A DNA stretch of 26,586 bases, taken from contig CAYHWW010000029.1 in NCBI GenBank assembly GCA_964360145.1, positions 1 through 26,586 on the forward strand, written 5' to 3'. Under the pieces are notes generated by a model. That model was given only the letters and a program-made list of their open reading frames with translations, had not been told where the DNA came from and did not search any database. Below, piece after piece: positions 13,040-21,706 of the stretch (positions are counted from its first letter, which is position 1; every line of letters starts with the position of its first letter). A program made the position numbers and the translations under genes. Source of the stretch: CAYHWW01 sp964360145. GTDB lineage: Bacteria > Bdellovibrionota > UBA1018 > CAYHWW01.

Positions 13040-14553
13040 ATGCACTGCGGCCCCTGCGCAAAGTGCTCATTGCCAACCGGGGCGAGATCGCCATTCGTGT
13101 CGCCCGCACGGCCCGCCGCATGGGGTTGAAGACAGTGGCGCTTTTTGCGGAGCAGGATCGGGAATCCCAGCACCTGGATTTTTGTGACGAAGCCCACAGT
13201 CTGGGGGTGGGGCCCATTTCGGATACCTATCTCTCCATCGAGAGGGTCCTGGGCATTGCGCGGCAGAGCGGTGCCGATTGCATCCACCCTGGATATGGAT
13301 TTTTGTCTGAGAGGGCCACTTTTGCCAAGGCTTGTGCTGACGCTGGCGTGAAATTCGTGGGCCCTCAACCCCAGAGCATGGACGAAATGGGCGACAAAAT
13401 TCGCTCTAAGCAGTTCATGAAGGCCCTGGGTGTGCCGCTGGTGCCCGGCAGCGACGGTGCCGTGAGCGACAAGTCTGAAGCCCGCCAGATCGCTGATCGG
13501 GTAGGTTACCCCGTGTTGCTCAAGGCCTCCGCTGGTGGCGGTGGCAAGGGCATGCGGATCGTACATTCTGCGTCCGAGCTTGAGGCCGCCCTAGAGGGGG
13601 CTGCTCGCGAGGCAAAAGCCTATTTTGGCGATGGTACCGTGTTCATCGAGAAATATCTCACCAGTCCCCACCATGTGGAAGTGCAGGTCGTAGGTGATGG
13701 CGAGGGCGGCGGTGGCCATGTGTTCGATCGTGAATGCTCCATCCAGCGGCGCCACCAAAAATTATTGGAAGAAAGCCCCGCGCCCCTTTTGGGGCGGCAT
13801 CCAGCTTCGAAGAAAAAACTTTTAGATCTTTCGCAAAATGTCGTTGCGCGCATGAAGTACGAAAGTGCGGGCACCTTGGAGTATGTGGCTGACGATGATG
13901 GCAACGTATACTTCCTTGAAATGAATACGCGTTTGCAAGTGGAACATCCGGTCACTGAATGGGTGACGGGCATTGACCTCGTGGAGCGGCAGTTCCGGGT
14001 CGCCATGGGCGAGCGCCTGAAGGCGGAGCCACTGGCTTCAGCACAGCGGGGCCACGCTATCGAGGTGCGCATCTACTCCGAGACGCCCTTTGATCACCTG
14101 CCCACCGGAGGCCGTGTAGTGGATGTACTCTTCCCGCAGGGCCCCTTTGTGCGTGTGGATTCGGCCATTTACCCGGGCTACGACGTACCTACGGAGTACG
14201 ACCCCACATTGCTGAAGCTCTCTGTATGGGGTGAGGATCGCTCGCAGGCCATTGATCGGTTGGCGAGCGCATTGGAGGAGTTGCGTATTCTTGGCGTGCA
14301 ATCCAATCAGGCTCTTTTTAGGGCCATTTGTTCGGAGCCAGACTTTCGTAAGGGCATGTATGGCACGCCCTATCTTGACCTGCATCGGGCGGCGTTGCAG
14401 GCGGGGAGCGAAACTGCTTTCGCCGATCTCGTCAAACGGGTGGGACCAGCATTACTGAACCAATCCGTTGGCGGATCTGCCATTGTGGGTACGGGCGTTG
14501 AGTCCCTTTGGGCCTGGAATGCACGCAGGTCAGGTCAGGAGAGCGGGCTGTGA
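13036..14553 (+). CDS. pccA: Acyl-CoA carboxylase, biotin carboxylase subunit
   Basis: ATP-dependent carboxylation of biotin on the carrier protein. The 505-residue chain shows KVLIANRGEIAIRV at the N-terminus, HPGYGFLSE (84-92), the ATP-grasp loop KASAGGGGKGMRIV (163-176), ECSIQRRHQKLLEE (233-246) and EMNTRLQVEHPVTE (295-308), all expected catalytic elements. It lacks a fused biotinyl domain, which is supplied by the next gene, so this is a three-polypeptide enzyme. The ATGA overlap with the beta-subunit gene implies coupled translation. An accC-type role in fatty-acid synthesis is possible, but the neighbours favour propionyl-CoA. Confidence 0.93.
   Translation: MNALRPLRKVLIANRGEIAIRVARTARRMGLKTVALFAEQDRESQHLDFCDEAHSLGVGPISDTYLSIERVLGIARQSGADCIHPGYGFLSERATFAKACADAGVKFVGPQPQSMDEMGDKIRSKQFMKALGVPLVPGSDGAVSDKSEARQIADRVGYPVLLKASAGGGGKGMRIVHSASELEAALEGAAREAKAYFGDGTVFIEKYLTSPHHVEVQVVGDGEGGGGHVFDRECSIQRRHQKLLEESPAPLLGRHPASKKKLLDLSQNVVARMKYESAGTLEYVADDDGNVYFLEMNTRLQVEHPVTEWVTGIDLVERQFRVAMGERLKAEPLASAQRGHAIEVRIYSETPFDHLPTGGRVVDVLFPQGPFVRVDSAIYPGYDVPTEYDPTLLKLSVWGEDRSQAIDRLASALEELRILGVQSNQALFRAICSEPDFRKGMYGTPYLDLHRAALQAGSETAFADLVKRVGPALLNQSVGGSAIVGTGVESLWAWNARRSGQESGL
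14537..14541 (+). promoter_or_regulatory. Ribosome binding site that fixes the biotin-carrier start
   Basis: AGGAG ends 8 nt before GTG at 14550. It selects this start over an in-frame upstream ATG at 14508, which would put 14 extra, unrelated residues in front and overlap the biotin carboxylase gene by 46 nt. Confidence 0.75.
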
Positions 14554-15023
14554 AATTTTCCATTCTTGATGCTGTCTCGGAAAAAGCCATCGCTGCTTTT
14601 GACGATCACGGGGCTGCCAGCCACGCTGATCTTAAGGTTCGCAAGCGGGGTTTTCAGCTCATCATTGAAAGCGCCAAGGGCCGGGATGTGCTGGCCGTCA
14701 CCGCTGCCAGCGAAGGCGCGCTTCTTGTGGCCACGCCTTTTGGCTGTACCCAGCTGAAGGTTCACCGTGGTGAGCTGCTGGCTGGTACCGGGGGGGCCGC
14801 GGGCCCGAAAATCATCAAGAGCTCCATGCCGGGCAAGGTCGTGCGCATTATGGTGGAAAAAGGCCAAAGGGTCGAGAAGGGGCAGCCGCTTCTCATCTTA
14901 GAGGCCATGAAAATGGAGAACGAAATTCGCACCGATACCGCGGGTATAGTTCAAGAGTTGGGCGTTGCCGTTGGCGCTAAAGTGGAAGCCGGCGCATTTT
15001 TGGCTAAGATTGGGGCAGAGTAG
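14550..15023 (+). CDS. Biotin carboxyl carrier protein of the acyl-CoA carboxylase
   Basis: Carries biotin between the carboxylase and carboxyltransferase active sites. The C-terminal biotinyl domain (about 88-157) has the modification motif EAMKMENE with the acceptor lysine K121, and the flanking SSMPGKVVRIMVEKGQRVEK and the hinge glycines. Residues 1-85 form a less conserved, beta-rich N-terminal part that may dock on the partner subunit. Starting at GTG 14550 gives 157 residues and a GTGA overlap with the preceding gene. Its stop lies 2 nt before the mutase gene. Biotin loading needs BirA from elsewhere in the genome. Confidence 0.93.
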   Translation: MKFSILDAVSEKAIAAFDDHGAASHADLKVRKRGFQLIIESAKGRDVLAVTAASEGALLVATPFGCTQLKVHRGELLAGTGGAAGPKIIKSSMPGKVVRIMVEKGQRVEKGQPLLILEAMKMENEIRTDTAGIVQELGVAVGAKVEAGAFLAKIGAE

Positions 15024-15025
15024 TC

Positions 15026-16606
15026 ATGGCCGATCAAACCTTCGAAACCAGCTCCGGAATCAAAATCAAGGAAGTCTACGATTCCGCTCCTGCGGGTCTC
15101 GACCAACGCCTCGGTAGGCCCGGCGCCTACCCGTTCGCCCGTGGTGTACAGAAAGACATGTACCGGGGGCGCCTCTGGACCATGCGTCAGTACGCGGGCT
15201 TTGGTACGGCAAAGGAGTCCAATGCCCGCTACAAGTATCTCCTATCCCAGGGCCAGTCTGGCCTGTCCGTAGCCTTCGATTTGCCCACCCAGTTGGGCTA
15301 CGATCCCGACCACGTCCGCTCCAAGGGTGAAGTGGGTAATGTGGGCGTGAGCATCGCCACCCTCGATGATATGCGAGCGCTCTTTGATGGCATCAAGCTG
15401 GAAGATGTAAGCACTTCTATGACCATCAATGCCACTGCGGGGATTCTGCTCGCGCTGTACGTCGCTGTGGCGAAGGAGCAGGGTGCGGCGATCTCCAACC
15501 TGCGGGGCACCGTCCAGAACGATTTGCTGAAAGAGTTTGCATCTCGGGGCAACTATATTTACCCGCCGACGGGGTCGCTGAAGATCACTACGGACATCAT
15601 CGAGTTCTGCAAGAACGAGATCCCCAAGTGGAACCCTATCTCCATCAGCGGCTATCACATTCGGGAGGCGGGCAGCACCGCTGCCCAAGAGTTGGCTTTC
15701 ACTCTGGCTAACGCCATTGCCTACGTCGACTCGGCGTTGAAGCGGGGCCTCGACATCGATGAGTTCGCCGGTCAGCTGAGCTTTTTTTTCAACGTACACA
15801 ACGACTTCTTCGAAGAGGTGGCCAAGTTCCGTGCTGCCCGGCGCATGTGGGCCCGCATTGTGAAAGAGCGCTTCGGCGCAAAGATCGAGCGCAGCTGCGC
15901 CTTGCGCTTCCACGCCCAAACCGGTGGCAGCACTTTGACGGCCCAGCAGCCAGAGAACAACATCATCCGGGTGTCTTTCCAGGCGTTAGCCGCCGTGCTT
16001 GGCGGCACTCAGAGCCTCCACACCAATGGCTTTGATGAGGCGCTGGCCCTTCCCACGGAAAAGTCCGCCAAGATCGCGCTGCGTACCCAGCAAATCATCG
16101 CCTTTGAAACTGGTGTCACTCAAACCGTTGATCCGCTAGCGGGTTCTTATTACGTGGAAAGCCTCACCGCTGAGCTCGAGACCCGTGTCGAAGAGTATTT
16201 AAAGATCATAGAAGAAAAAGGCGGTGTGGTGCGTTGCATTGAGGACGGTTACATCCAGGGCGAAATCTCTAACGCAGCCTACACGGCCCAGCAGCACGTG
16301 GAGAGCGGTCGTGCGGTGGTGGTGGGCATGAATCGCTTCGTAGAGGCCAACGGCGAAAAAATCGCCCTGCAGCGCATCTCGGAAGAACTGGGCAAAACTC
16401 GCACGGCGGAAGTGAGGGCTTATCGCTCAAAGCGGGACGAAGCCGAGGCCCTGAAGTCACTGCAGGAGCTGGAACGGGTGGGCCGCGTCGACGGCAACGT
16501 CATGCCTTCCATCATCTCGGCGGTGGAGCAGCACGCTACGCTGGGCGAGATTTCAGATGTGTTCCGCAAGGTCTTTGGTACCCACCGGGAATATACGGGG
16601 TTCTAG
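15026..16606 (+). CDS. Methylmalonyl-CoA mutase, large (catalytic) subunit without B12 domain
   Basis: Catalytic TIM-barrel subunit that interconverts (R)-methylmalonyl-CoA and succinyl-CoA with adenosylcobalamin. The 526 residues match the barrel part only; the DxHxxG cobalamin domain is missing, so a separate small subunit is needed. Recognisable segments include RQYAGFGTAKESN, GLSVAFDLPTQLGYD, SISGYHIREAG and LGGTQSLHTNGFDEALALPT. Y56 (RQYAGF) and R174 (ASRGNY) align with Y89 and R207 of the Propionibacterium enzyme, the pair that binds methylmalonyl-CoA; isobutyryl-CoA mutases have Phe and Gln there. This favours methylmalonyl-CoA as substrate. It follows the carrier-protein gene by 2 nt and closes the carboxylase operon. 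Neither an epimerase nor a MeaB-type chaperone gene is in the window. Confidence 0.93.
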   Translation: MADQTFETSSGIKIKEVYDSAPAGLDQRLGRPGAYPFARGVQKDMYRGRLWTMRQYAGFGTAKESNARYKYLLSQGQSGLSVAFDLPTQLGYDPDHVRSKGEVGNVGVSIATLDDMRALFDGIKLEDVSTSMTINATAGILLALYVAVAKEQGAAISNLRGTVQNDLLKEFASRGNYIYPPTGSLKITTDIIEFCKNEIPKWNPISISGYHIREAGSTAAQELAFTLANAIAYVDSALKRGLDIDEFAGQLSFFFNVHNDFFEEVAKFRAARRMWARIVKERFGAKIERSCALRFHAQTGGSTLTAQQPENNIIRVSFQALAAVLGGTQSLHTNGFDEALALPTEKSAKIALRTQQIIAFETGVTQTVDPLAGSYYVESLTAELETRVEEYLKIIEEKGGVVRCIEDGYIQGEISNAAYTAQQHVESGRAVVVGMNRFVEANGEKIALQRISEELGKTRTAEVRAYRSKRDEAEALKSLQELERVGRVDGNVMPSIISAVEQHATLGEISDVFRKVFGTHREYTGF

Positions 16607-16664
16607 AAGTTGAGCCTGGAAAGGCGCTCAGTGAGGGCCTAAAATCTGTATTCCAGGAGGCCAC

Positions 16665-18416
16665 ATGGTCCGTTACGGATGGCGCACCGCAGCACTCGGC
16701 TCAGTTCTCGCTCTCGCATTCAGCGCCGGTGCTTGCAAGAAGCAGCGATCCTACGGCCCTCCCGCGGAGAACGTTTACCGCATGGTTCTTCAGGCGAAGG
16801 TCACTTCTCTCGATCCACACATTACGAGCGATGTGTACTCCTCCCAATCCCAGGCCCTAGCTTACGAAAGCCTGTATCAGTTCCACTTCTTGAAAAAGGG
16901 CGAGTTGATTCCAGCACTGGCGGAATCGCTCCCTAAGGTCAGCAACGGCGGCAAAACCTGGGAAATCAAGCTCAAGCCCGGCGTGTATTACCAGGATGAC
17001 CCTTGCTTTAAAAGCAACGGCGGCAAGGGCCGTGAAGTGATGGCTGCCGATGTGGAATATTACTTCCGCCGCATTGCGGACAAAAAATATGGTTCCCCCG
17101 CCTACTCAGGGTTGGATACCCTCATCAAGGGCATCGAGGACTTCCGCCAGGGCAAGGCCTCGAGCATTAGCGGTGTCACAGTGATGGATAAATACACCGC
17201 ACGTATTGATCTCCTCAAGCGTTCACCGCGCTTCATCTATGGTTTTGCCAGCGTCCATGGGGCCATGATCCCCGAAGAATGCGTGAAGTATTATGGTGAT
17301 GACATCTCCAACCACGCCATTGGCACTGGGCCCTTCAAAATCGTGAAGTACTCCCCCGTCAAGGTGGAAGCCGTGAGGAATCCCTCCTATCGCCAAGAGT
17401 TCTACCCCTCGGGGGGAATGCCGGGAGACAAAGAAAAAGGCCTCCTCGTCGATGCAGGCAAGCAGATACCCTTCGTCGACAAGGTGATTTTGGAAGTCAT
17501 TGAAGAGGATCAGCCCGCATGGCTGCGTTTTCTGTCCGGTGATTTTGAGCAGTCCCGCGTACCCAAAGATAGTTTGGGGGCGACCTTCGTCAATGGGAAG
17601 CCCAATGAAGAAATCGCTAAAAAAGGGATTCAGCATTTCAGGGCACCGATGTCCGACGTGGTGGTGCACTTTTTCAACCTTGAAGACCCCGTGTGGGGGA
17701 AAAACAAAGATCTGCGCAGAGCCTTTGCCTATGCTCGGGATAATGCGGCATTCATTGAGAAGATCTACGTCGGTCAAGCCATCACGGCCCACACGATCAT
17801 GAGCCCCTTTGAGTGGGGATACGACCAGCACTACAGAAGCCCGCTGCAAGAACATAACATCGGGAAGGCTAAGGAGCTTTTGGCCAAGGCGGGTTACCCA
17901 GGTGGCCAAGGATTGCCTGAGATCGTCTATCCCAGCAATGTGGGTGCGACCTATCGTCAGATCAATGAACTTTTGGAGCGCAGCCTGAGTGAGGCGGGGA
18001 TCAAGCTCAAGGCTGAGCCCATGGCTTGGCCTGACTTCAGCAAACGCCTTAAGGAAGGCAAGTACACCGCGATTGGCATGGGTTGGGTTGGTGACATGCC
18101 TGATGCTGAGACGTCGCTGCCCATGTTCCATTCCCGGGCTGTTCCCCCGGAGGGGCAAAACTATCCTCGCTACCGCAATAAGGCATACGATCGTCTTATC
18201 GAGGATATCGAGACCGAAGACAACACACCGGGGCGTTATGCAAAAATTCGCAAAGCGGCCAAGATGTTGGAAGACGACCTCGTCATCCTGCCCGTGGCCC
18301 ACCGTGTAGGGAACCAGCTCTATCATTCGTGGGTGGGCAACGCGACCTTCGTGGATGAGCTCTTTAAGGTGCCCTTCATGAAGTATCGGAGAGTGAATAC
18401 CAGTGCCGCGCGTTAA
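16665..18416 (+). CDS. Peptide-type ABC transporter substrate-binding lipoprotein (SBP family 5)
   Basis: Extracytoplasmic solute-binding lipoprotein of the OppA/DppA class, 583 residues. The signal peptide ends in a lipobox-like SAGAC with the lipidation cysteine at C24. SBP family 5 features follow: VTSLDPHITSDVYSSQSQAL, an early LYESL-like segment (YESLYQF), IGTGPFKI, the DLRRAFAYARDNAAFIEKIY helix, and the repeated 'W.GDMPDAE' type C-terminal lobe. AGGAGG at 16655-16660 lies 4 nt from the ATG. No permease or ATPase genes are near, so it is an orphan binding protein whose transporter is elsewhere. It begins 58 nt after the mutase gene and could share its transcript. Peptides are the likely ligand class; the sequence does not fix the ligand. 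Confidence 0.92.
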   Translation: MVRYGWRTAALGSVLALAFSAGACKKQRSYGPPAENVYRMVLQAKVTSLDPHITSDVYSSQSQALAYESLYQFHFLKKGELIPALAESLPKVSNGGKTWEIKLKPGVYYQDDPCFKSNGGKGREVMAADVEYYFRRIADKKYGSPAYSGLDTLIKGIEDFRQGKASSISGVTVMDKYTARIDLLKRSPRFIYGFASVHGAMIPEECVKYYGDDISNHAIGTGPFKIVKYSPVKVEAVRNPSYRQEFYPSGGMPGDKEKGLLVDAGKQIPFVDKVILEVIEEDQPAWLRFLSGDFEQSRVPKDSLGATFVNGKPNEEIAKKGIQHFRAPMSDVVVHFFNLEDPVWGKNKDLRRAFAYARDNAAFIEKIYVGQAITAHTIMSPFEWGYDQHYRSPLQEHNIGKAKELLAKAGYPGGQGLPEIVYPSNVGATYRQINELLERSLSEAGIKLKAEPMAWPDFSKRLKEGKYTAIGMGWVGDMPDAETSLPMFHSRAVPPEGQNYPRYRNKAYDRLIEDIETEDNTPGRYAKIRKAAKMLEDDLVILPVAHRVGNQLYHSWVGNATFVDELFKVPFMKYRRVNTSAAR

Positions 18417-19509
18417 CGCATTGATAGGCGAGCTGGGGCGTCGTGCGCCCTATGATTGGGCTGAGCCCTGGGACAACGTTGGTCTCCTTGCTGGGGACCC
18501 CGACGCGGAGATCACGGGCATAGTGGTGGCGGTGAACTTGGGTCGTGAAGCTCTTGATGCCTGTGCTAGCAAGAAAGCCAACGTGGTGGTGTGCCACCAC
18601 CCGCCCCTTTTTAAGGCCGCCCATCGCATGACTAAGGCCTCTCATCCCTATCTATTTGAGGCGCTGTGCGCTGGCGTGAGCGTCATCGCGTTGCACACTA
18701 ACTATGACCTGGCCTCCAGGGACACCAACCTTCGCATTGCATCGGCATTGGGGGTGAGGGTCGAAGGTGCTCTGACGGGCCGGGGAGAGCGTGAGCGTCC
18801 TGTCAGCAACACCCTGGGGAAGTTCATCGCCTACGTCCCCGCGGAGAAGCTTTCGGCAGTACGGGAGGCGGTGGCCGCTGCCGGCGCCGGGGTCATTGGG
18901 GCCTATTCCCAGTGTTCTTTTGCTTGGGAGGGAGAGGGTACTTTCCTCGGCGGTGAGGGCAGTAACCCAGCTGTAGGTAGGGCTGGAGCGTTGGAAAAAG
19001 CCGCGGAACATCGGCTAGAGATGGTTTTTCCATGGAAATCATTGGAGAAAGTCGTCGCCGCCGCACGCCTTGCCCATCCCTATGAGGAGATGGCCTACGA
19101 CATCTTGCGGCTTGAGCAGGATGCCCGGCCCCTAGGCTATGGGTTTGTCGGTAAAATAGAGACGAAAATCAGCTTTTCCGCATTGATCCAAAGTGTTAAG
19201 TCGCTATTTACATTGGGCACTGTCACTGTGGTGAAAAACCAGAACAGCCCGGATGCGATGAAGAAAATCGCGTTCTCGCCCGGCTCCGGGTCTTCCTTTA
19301 TCGGTTCCGCCATTGCCCAAGGCGTCGATGCCTATATCTGCGGCGAAGTGGGCTACCATCAGATGCTCGACGCCAAGCGCGCCGGCATGGGCCTCATCGT
19401 GCTGGGCCACAGCTATTCTGAGCGTTTTTTCATGGAGACCGTAGCCGCCTGGAGCGAGGGGCTGGGGCCTGTGACCCAAGTTTTCGAAACAATCGAGAGT
19501 CACGCGTAA
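18403..19509 (+). CDS. Nif3-like dinuclear metal protein, long form
   Basis: Member of the NIF3/YqfO family (COG0327), 368 residues. The metal-site motifs are present: CHHPPLF (H65, H66), HTNYDLA (H98, D102), GYHQML and GHSYSERFF near the C-terminus. A central insertion of about 100 residues (KFIAYVPAEKLSAVREAVAA, and AHPYEEMAYDILRL) is the PII-like domain of the long form. The GTG start at 18403 overlaps the lipoprotein gene by 14 nt and has GGAGAG upstream. Family members have been linked to GTP cyclohydrolase-like and Fe-S or metal roles, but no firm function is known. Its neighbour, the zinc-ribbon gene, is a frequent companion. Confidence 0.93.
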   Translation: MPRVNALIGELGRRAPYDWAEPWDNVGLLAGDPDAEITGIVVAVNLGREALDACASKKANVVVCHHPPLFKAAHRMTKASHPYLFEALCAGVSVIALHTNYDLASRDTNLRIASALGVRVEGALTGRGERERPVSNTLGKFIAYVPAEKLSAVREAVAAAGAGVIGAYSQCSFAWEGEGTFLGGEGSNPAVGRAGALEKAAEHRLEMVFPWKSLEKVVAAARLAHPYEEMAYDILRLEQDARPLGYGFVGKIETKISFSALIQSVKSLFTLGTVTVVKNQNSPDAMKKIAFSPGSGSSFIGSAIAQGVDAYICGEVGYHQMLDAKRAGMGLIVLGHSYSERFFMETVAAWSEGLGPVTQVFETIESHA

Positions 19510-19538
19510 TGCGCGCGTGAAGAAGAAGGAGTGTTGCC

Positions 19539-20258
19539 GTGTTGGAATTGATGAAAAAACTGGAAGATGTGCAGGAACTGGATCTGGTCATCGATAAGAT
19601 CTTGAAGACCAGGGACGCCCTTCCGCTGCGCTTGGCTCAATTTGAGCTCGACATCAAAACCAAAACCAACAAACGTGCGGACCTTGCGAAGAAGTTCGAC
19701 GAACTCAATAAATCGGACAGCCAACAGCGTGGCATGTTGGAGCTTAACGACTCCCGCGCAAAGCGCTCCCAAGAACGCCTTGCCGGCGTGAAGACTGGCG
19801 ATGAATACCAGGCGCTGCAAAAAGAGCTCGAGAATCTGAAAAAGAGCACCCTGGCTGTACAAGACGCACAGACCAAGCTTCGCGATGAAGTGAAGAGGGT
19901 CGAAGGTGAGATACAGACCATCGACGCTGGCATCAACGACGTGAAAGCGAAGATGACTGAGGAGCAAGGCAAAATCGACGTGGAAGCAGGCGGTGCCAAC
20001 AAGAATCTGGAAGAGCTCCAAGGCAAGCGTAAGGCGCTCACGGGCCGCATTGAAGGCAAGTACCTCAACGCCTACGAGAAGATACGCTCGGTCAAGGGTG
20101 GCATCGGCATCGCACTGGTTACCGGTGGCGTGTGCCGTGGCTGCAATATGAGGCTTATGCCCCAGCTGTTCGTGGATCTTCAGCGCATGCAGGACATCCA
20201 CCCGTGTCCTACTTGTCGGCGCTTGTTGATTTACAAGCCCACCGTCGCCCAAGTCTAG
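19539..20258 (+). CDS. Coiled-coil protein with C4 zinc ribbon (COG1579-type)
   Basis: A 239-residue protein with a long helical coiled-coil hairpin (about 1-170) and a C-terminal zinc ribbon, C199-x2-C202 and C223-x2-C226 (GVCRGCNMRLMPQL, HPCPTC). The segment GVKTGDEYQALQKELENLKK is the family hallmark in the middle of the coil. It is soluble, and its molecular role is not settled. The GTG start at 19539 has AAGGAG 7 nt before it. The gene lies 29 nt after the Nif3-like gene and just ahead of the glycosyltransferase and rnpB; nif3 / zinc-ribbon / rnpB proximity is seen in other bacteria. Confidence 0.92.
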   Translation: MLELMKKLEDVQELDLVIDKILKTRDALPLRLAQFELDIKTKTNKRADLAKKFDELNKSDSQQRGMLELNDSRAKRSQERLAGVKTGDEYQALQKELENLKKSTLAVQDAQTKLRDEVKRVEGEIQTIDAGINDVKAKMTEEQGKIDVEAGGANKNLEELQGKRKALTGRIEGKYLNAYEKIRSVKGGIGIALVTGGVCRGCNMRLMPQLFVDLQRMQDIHPCPTCRRLLIYKPTVAQV

Positions 20259-20278
20259 TCCAAGATAGGGTTTAGGCT

Positions 20279-21280
20279 GTGGCTGCTAAGGTTTCGATCA
20301 TCACAGCGCTCTACAACCACGCACCTTTCGTAGCCCAGGCCATTGATTCGGTGTTGGCCCAGACCTATGACGACTGGGAGCTCATCATTTGGGATGATGG
20401 TTCCACGGATGGCGGCCTTGATGTTGTGCGCTCCTATGTGCGGCGCTTCCCCCAAAAGGTGTTTAGTTACCAGCATGAGGGGCGTGGCAATAAAGGCCAG
20501 GAGGCTACTCGCAATGAAGCCCTCAGGGTGGCGGGGGGTCAGTACATCTGCCTTTTGGACTCGGACGATTACTGGTTGCCTCGCAAGCTCGAGCTGCAGG
20601 TGGCTGCGGTGGAAGCGAACCCCCGGGTGGGTTTAGTTTATGCGCCCACCCAGGCTCTGTTGCACGATGATGGCTTGGTGTTGAACCTTTCTTCTAAGGA
20701 GCCGCTGCCCCAAGGCAAGGTTTTCGATCAGCTGGTGCGCAGCTGTTTCATCCACGCCTGTTCGGCCCTTTTTCGACGAGAGTGCATCAAAGGCGTCAGC
20801 GCACCTTTTCGCACCCAGTATGGCTGCATCGGCGAATACCCCCTGTGGCTCGCCATTGCCCGGGATTGGGAGTTGGCGACGGTCCCTGAGCCCGTGGCCG
20901 TATGGCGGGTACATGGCGGGAATACAAGTTCTCGCAAGCGAGTCCAGGCCCGCCGTGAGCTCGTGGCCATGGCTGAGGAGCTCGCTGGCGACCCGGCCTA
21001 TGGGGCTCACAAACCCGCCATTGAGGCGGCCTTGGCCCAATACCGCTACGACCTGGGGGTGATTTTGGTTGAAGAGGGGAGTGGTGAGGGCGCACTCGCC
21101 GAGGCCCAGGCCTTATTTCAGGGGCTCCCGGGGCGCAAGGCTCGATTTATGGGCTTCGTTGCGGGCCTGGGCCCCGGAGCTGCCCATGCTCTAGCGTTTT
21201 TTAAACGAATATTATTCATGATCCGGGACCCTCGGCGGGCTGCCTTGGTTTCCGCGGTGACTCGTAGCCGGAGTGTGTGA
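20279..21280 (+). CDS. Family 2 glycosyltransferase
   Basis: GT-A fold transferase of 333 residues that probably adds a sugar from a nucleotide-sugar donor to an envelope glycan. The N-terminal VSIITALYNHAPFVAQAIDS and VLAQTYDDWELIIWDDGSTD (D39-D40-G-S) bind the nucleotide, and LLDSDDYW (D94-x-D96-D97) is the DxD-type metal site. EYPLWLAIARDWELA is the likely acceptor/base region. The C-terminus is basic and partly hydrophobic (AFFKRILFMI) and may lie on the membrane. It starts at GTG 20279 with only weak ribosome-binding sequence and stops about 10 nt before the 5' end of rnpB, so the RNA may be cut from or promoted within this transcript. No other glycan genes are close, so its substrate is unknown. 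Confidence 0.9.
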   Translation: MAAKVSIITALYNHAPFVAQAIDSVLAQTYDDWELIIWDDGSTDGGLDVVRSYVRRFPQKVFSYQHEGRGNKGQEATRNEALRVAGGQYICLLDSDDYWLPRKLELQVAAVEANPRVGLVYAPTQALLHDDGLVLNLSSKEPLPQGKVFDQLVRSCFIHACSALFRRECIKGVSAPFRTQYGCIGEYPLWLAIARDWELATVPEPVAVWRVHGGNTSSRKRVQARRELVAMAEELAGDPAYGAHKPAIEAALAQYRYDLGVILVEEGSGEGALAEAQALFQGLPGRKARFMGFVAGLGPGAAHALAFFKRILFMIRDPRRAALVSAVTRSRSV

Positions 21281-21289
21281 TAGGGGATG

Positions 21290-21700
21290 ACCTGCTGGCG
21301 GAGTAGACGGTCGCTGGAGCGGGAATAACCCGAAATCCAGAGGAAAGTCCGGGCTCCATCGGGCGCAGTGCTGGCTAACGGCCAGGGGTTCAAGCCTTGA
21401 CGGGTTTGGGTCACGGATAGTGCCACAGAGAATATACCGCCCCGCCCTCACAGGCGGGGTAAGGGTGAAAAGGTGGGGTAAGAGCCCACCGGGCGGACGG
21501 CGACGGACGTTGCATGGCAAACCCCACTGGGAGCAATACCAAATAGGAAAGCGGGGGGCCGCAAGGCCCCCAGAAGAGGCGCCTCCTCCAAGTTTTCGGG
21601 TAAGGTCGCTAGAGCTCCGGGGTAACTCGGAGCCAAGAGGAATGACCGTCTTAGCGGGAAACCGTGATGACAGAACCCGGCTTACAGCTCCGCCAGCAAC
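21290..21700 (+). ncRNA. rnpB: RNase P RNA, bacterial class A
   Basis: Catalytic RNA that trims the 5' leader from pre-tRNAs. The conserved core is easy to see: GAGGAAAGTCCGGGCTCC (21340-21357) and, near the 3' end, ACAGAACCCGGCTTACAG (21670-21687), which pair in P4. CCACAGAGAATATACCGCC and the GGGTGAAAAGGTGGGGTAAG stretch followed by AGCCCACCG lie between. The ends close by an 11-bp P1, TGCTGGCGGAG (21293-21303) with CTCCGCCAGCA (21688-21698). The overall length of about 410 nt and the arm layout fit class A. Exact ends are approximate. No clear promoter was found in the short gap after the glycosyltransferase. Confidence 0.97.
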
Positions 21701-21706
21701 TTGTTC

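Noticed and set aside
15782..15789. T8 run in the mutase gene as a slippage site.
   Set aside because: It encodes the conserved LSFFFN segment, where Phe codons explain it, and a frameshift would only destroy the enzyme.
15242..15919. A 225-codon open frame antisense to the mutase gene.
   Set aside because: It is the shadow of a highly conserved enzyme, with no start signals or domain of its own.
16607..16664. Possible terminator after the mutase gene (GCCT-GGAA-AGGC hairpin).
   Set aside because: Only a 4-bp core stem and no T run follows, so there is no good case for termination; the lipoprotein gene may be read through.
17223..18326. A 367-codon open frame antisense to the substrate-binding lipoprotein gene.
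   Set aside because: It mirrors a confident gene with clear family motifs, has no recognisable domain, and is expected from GC-rich codon bias.
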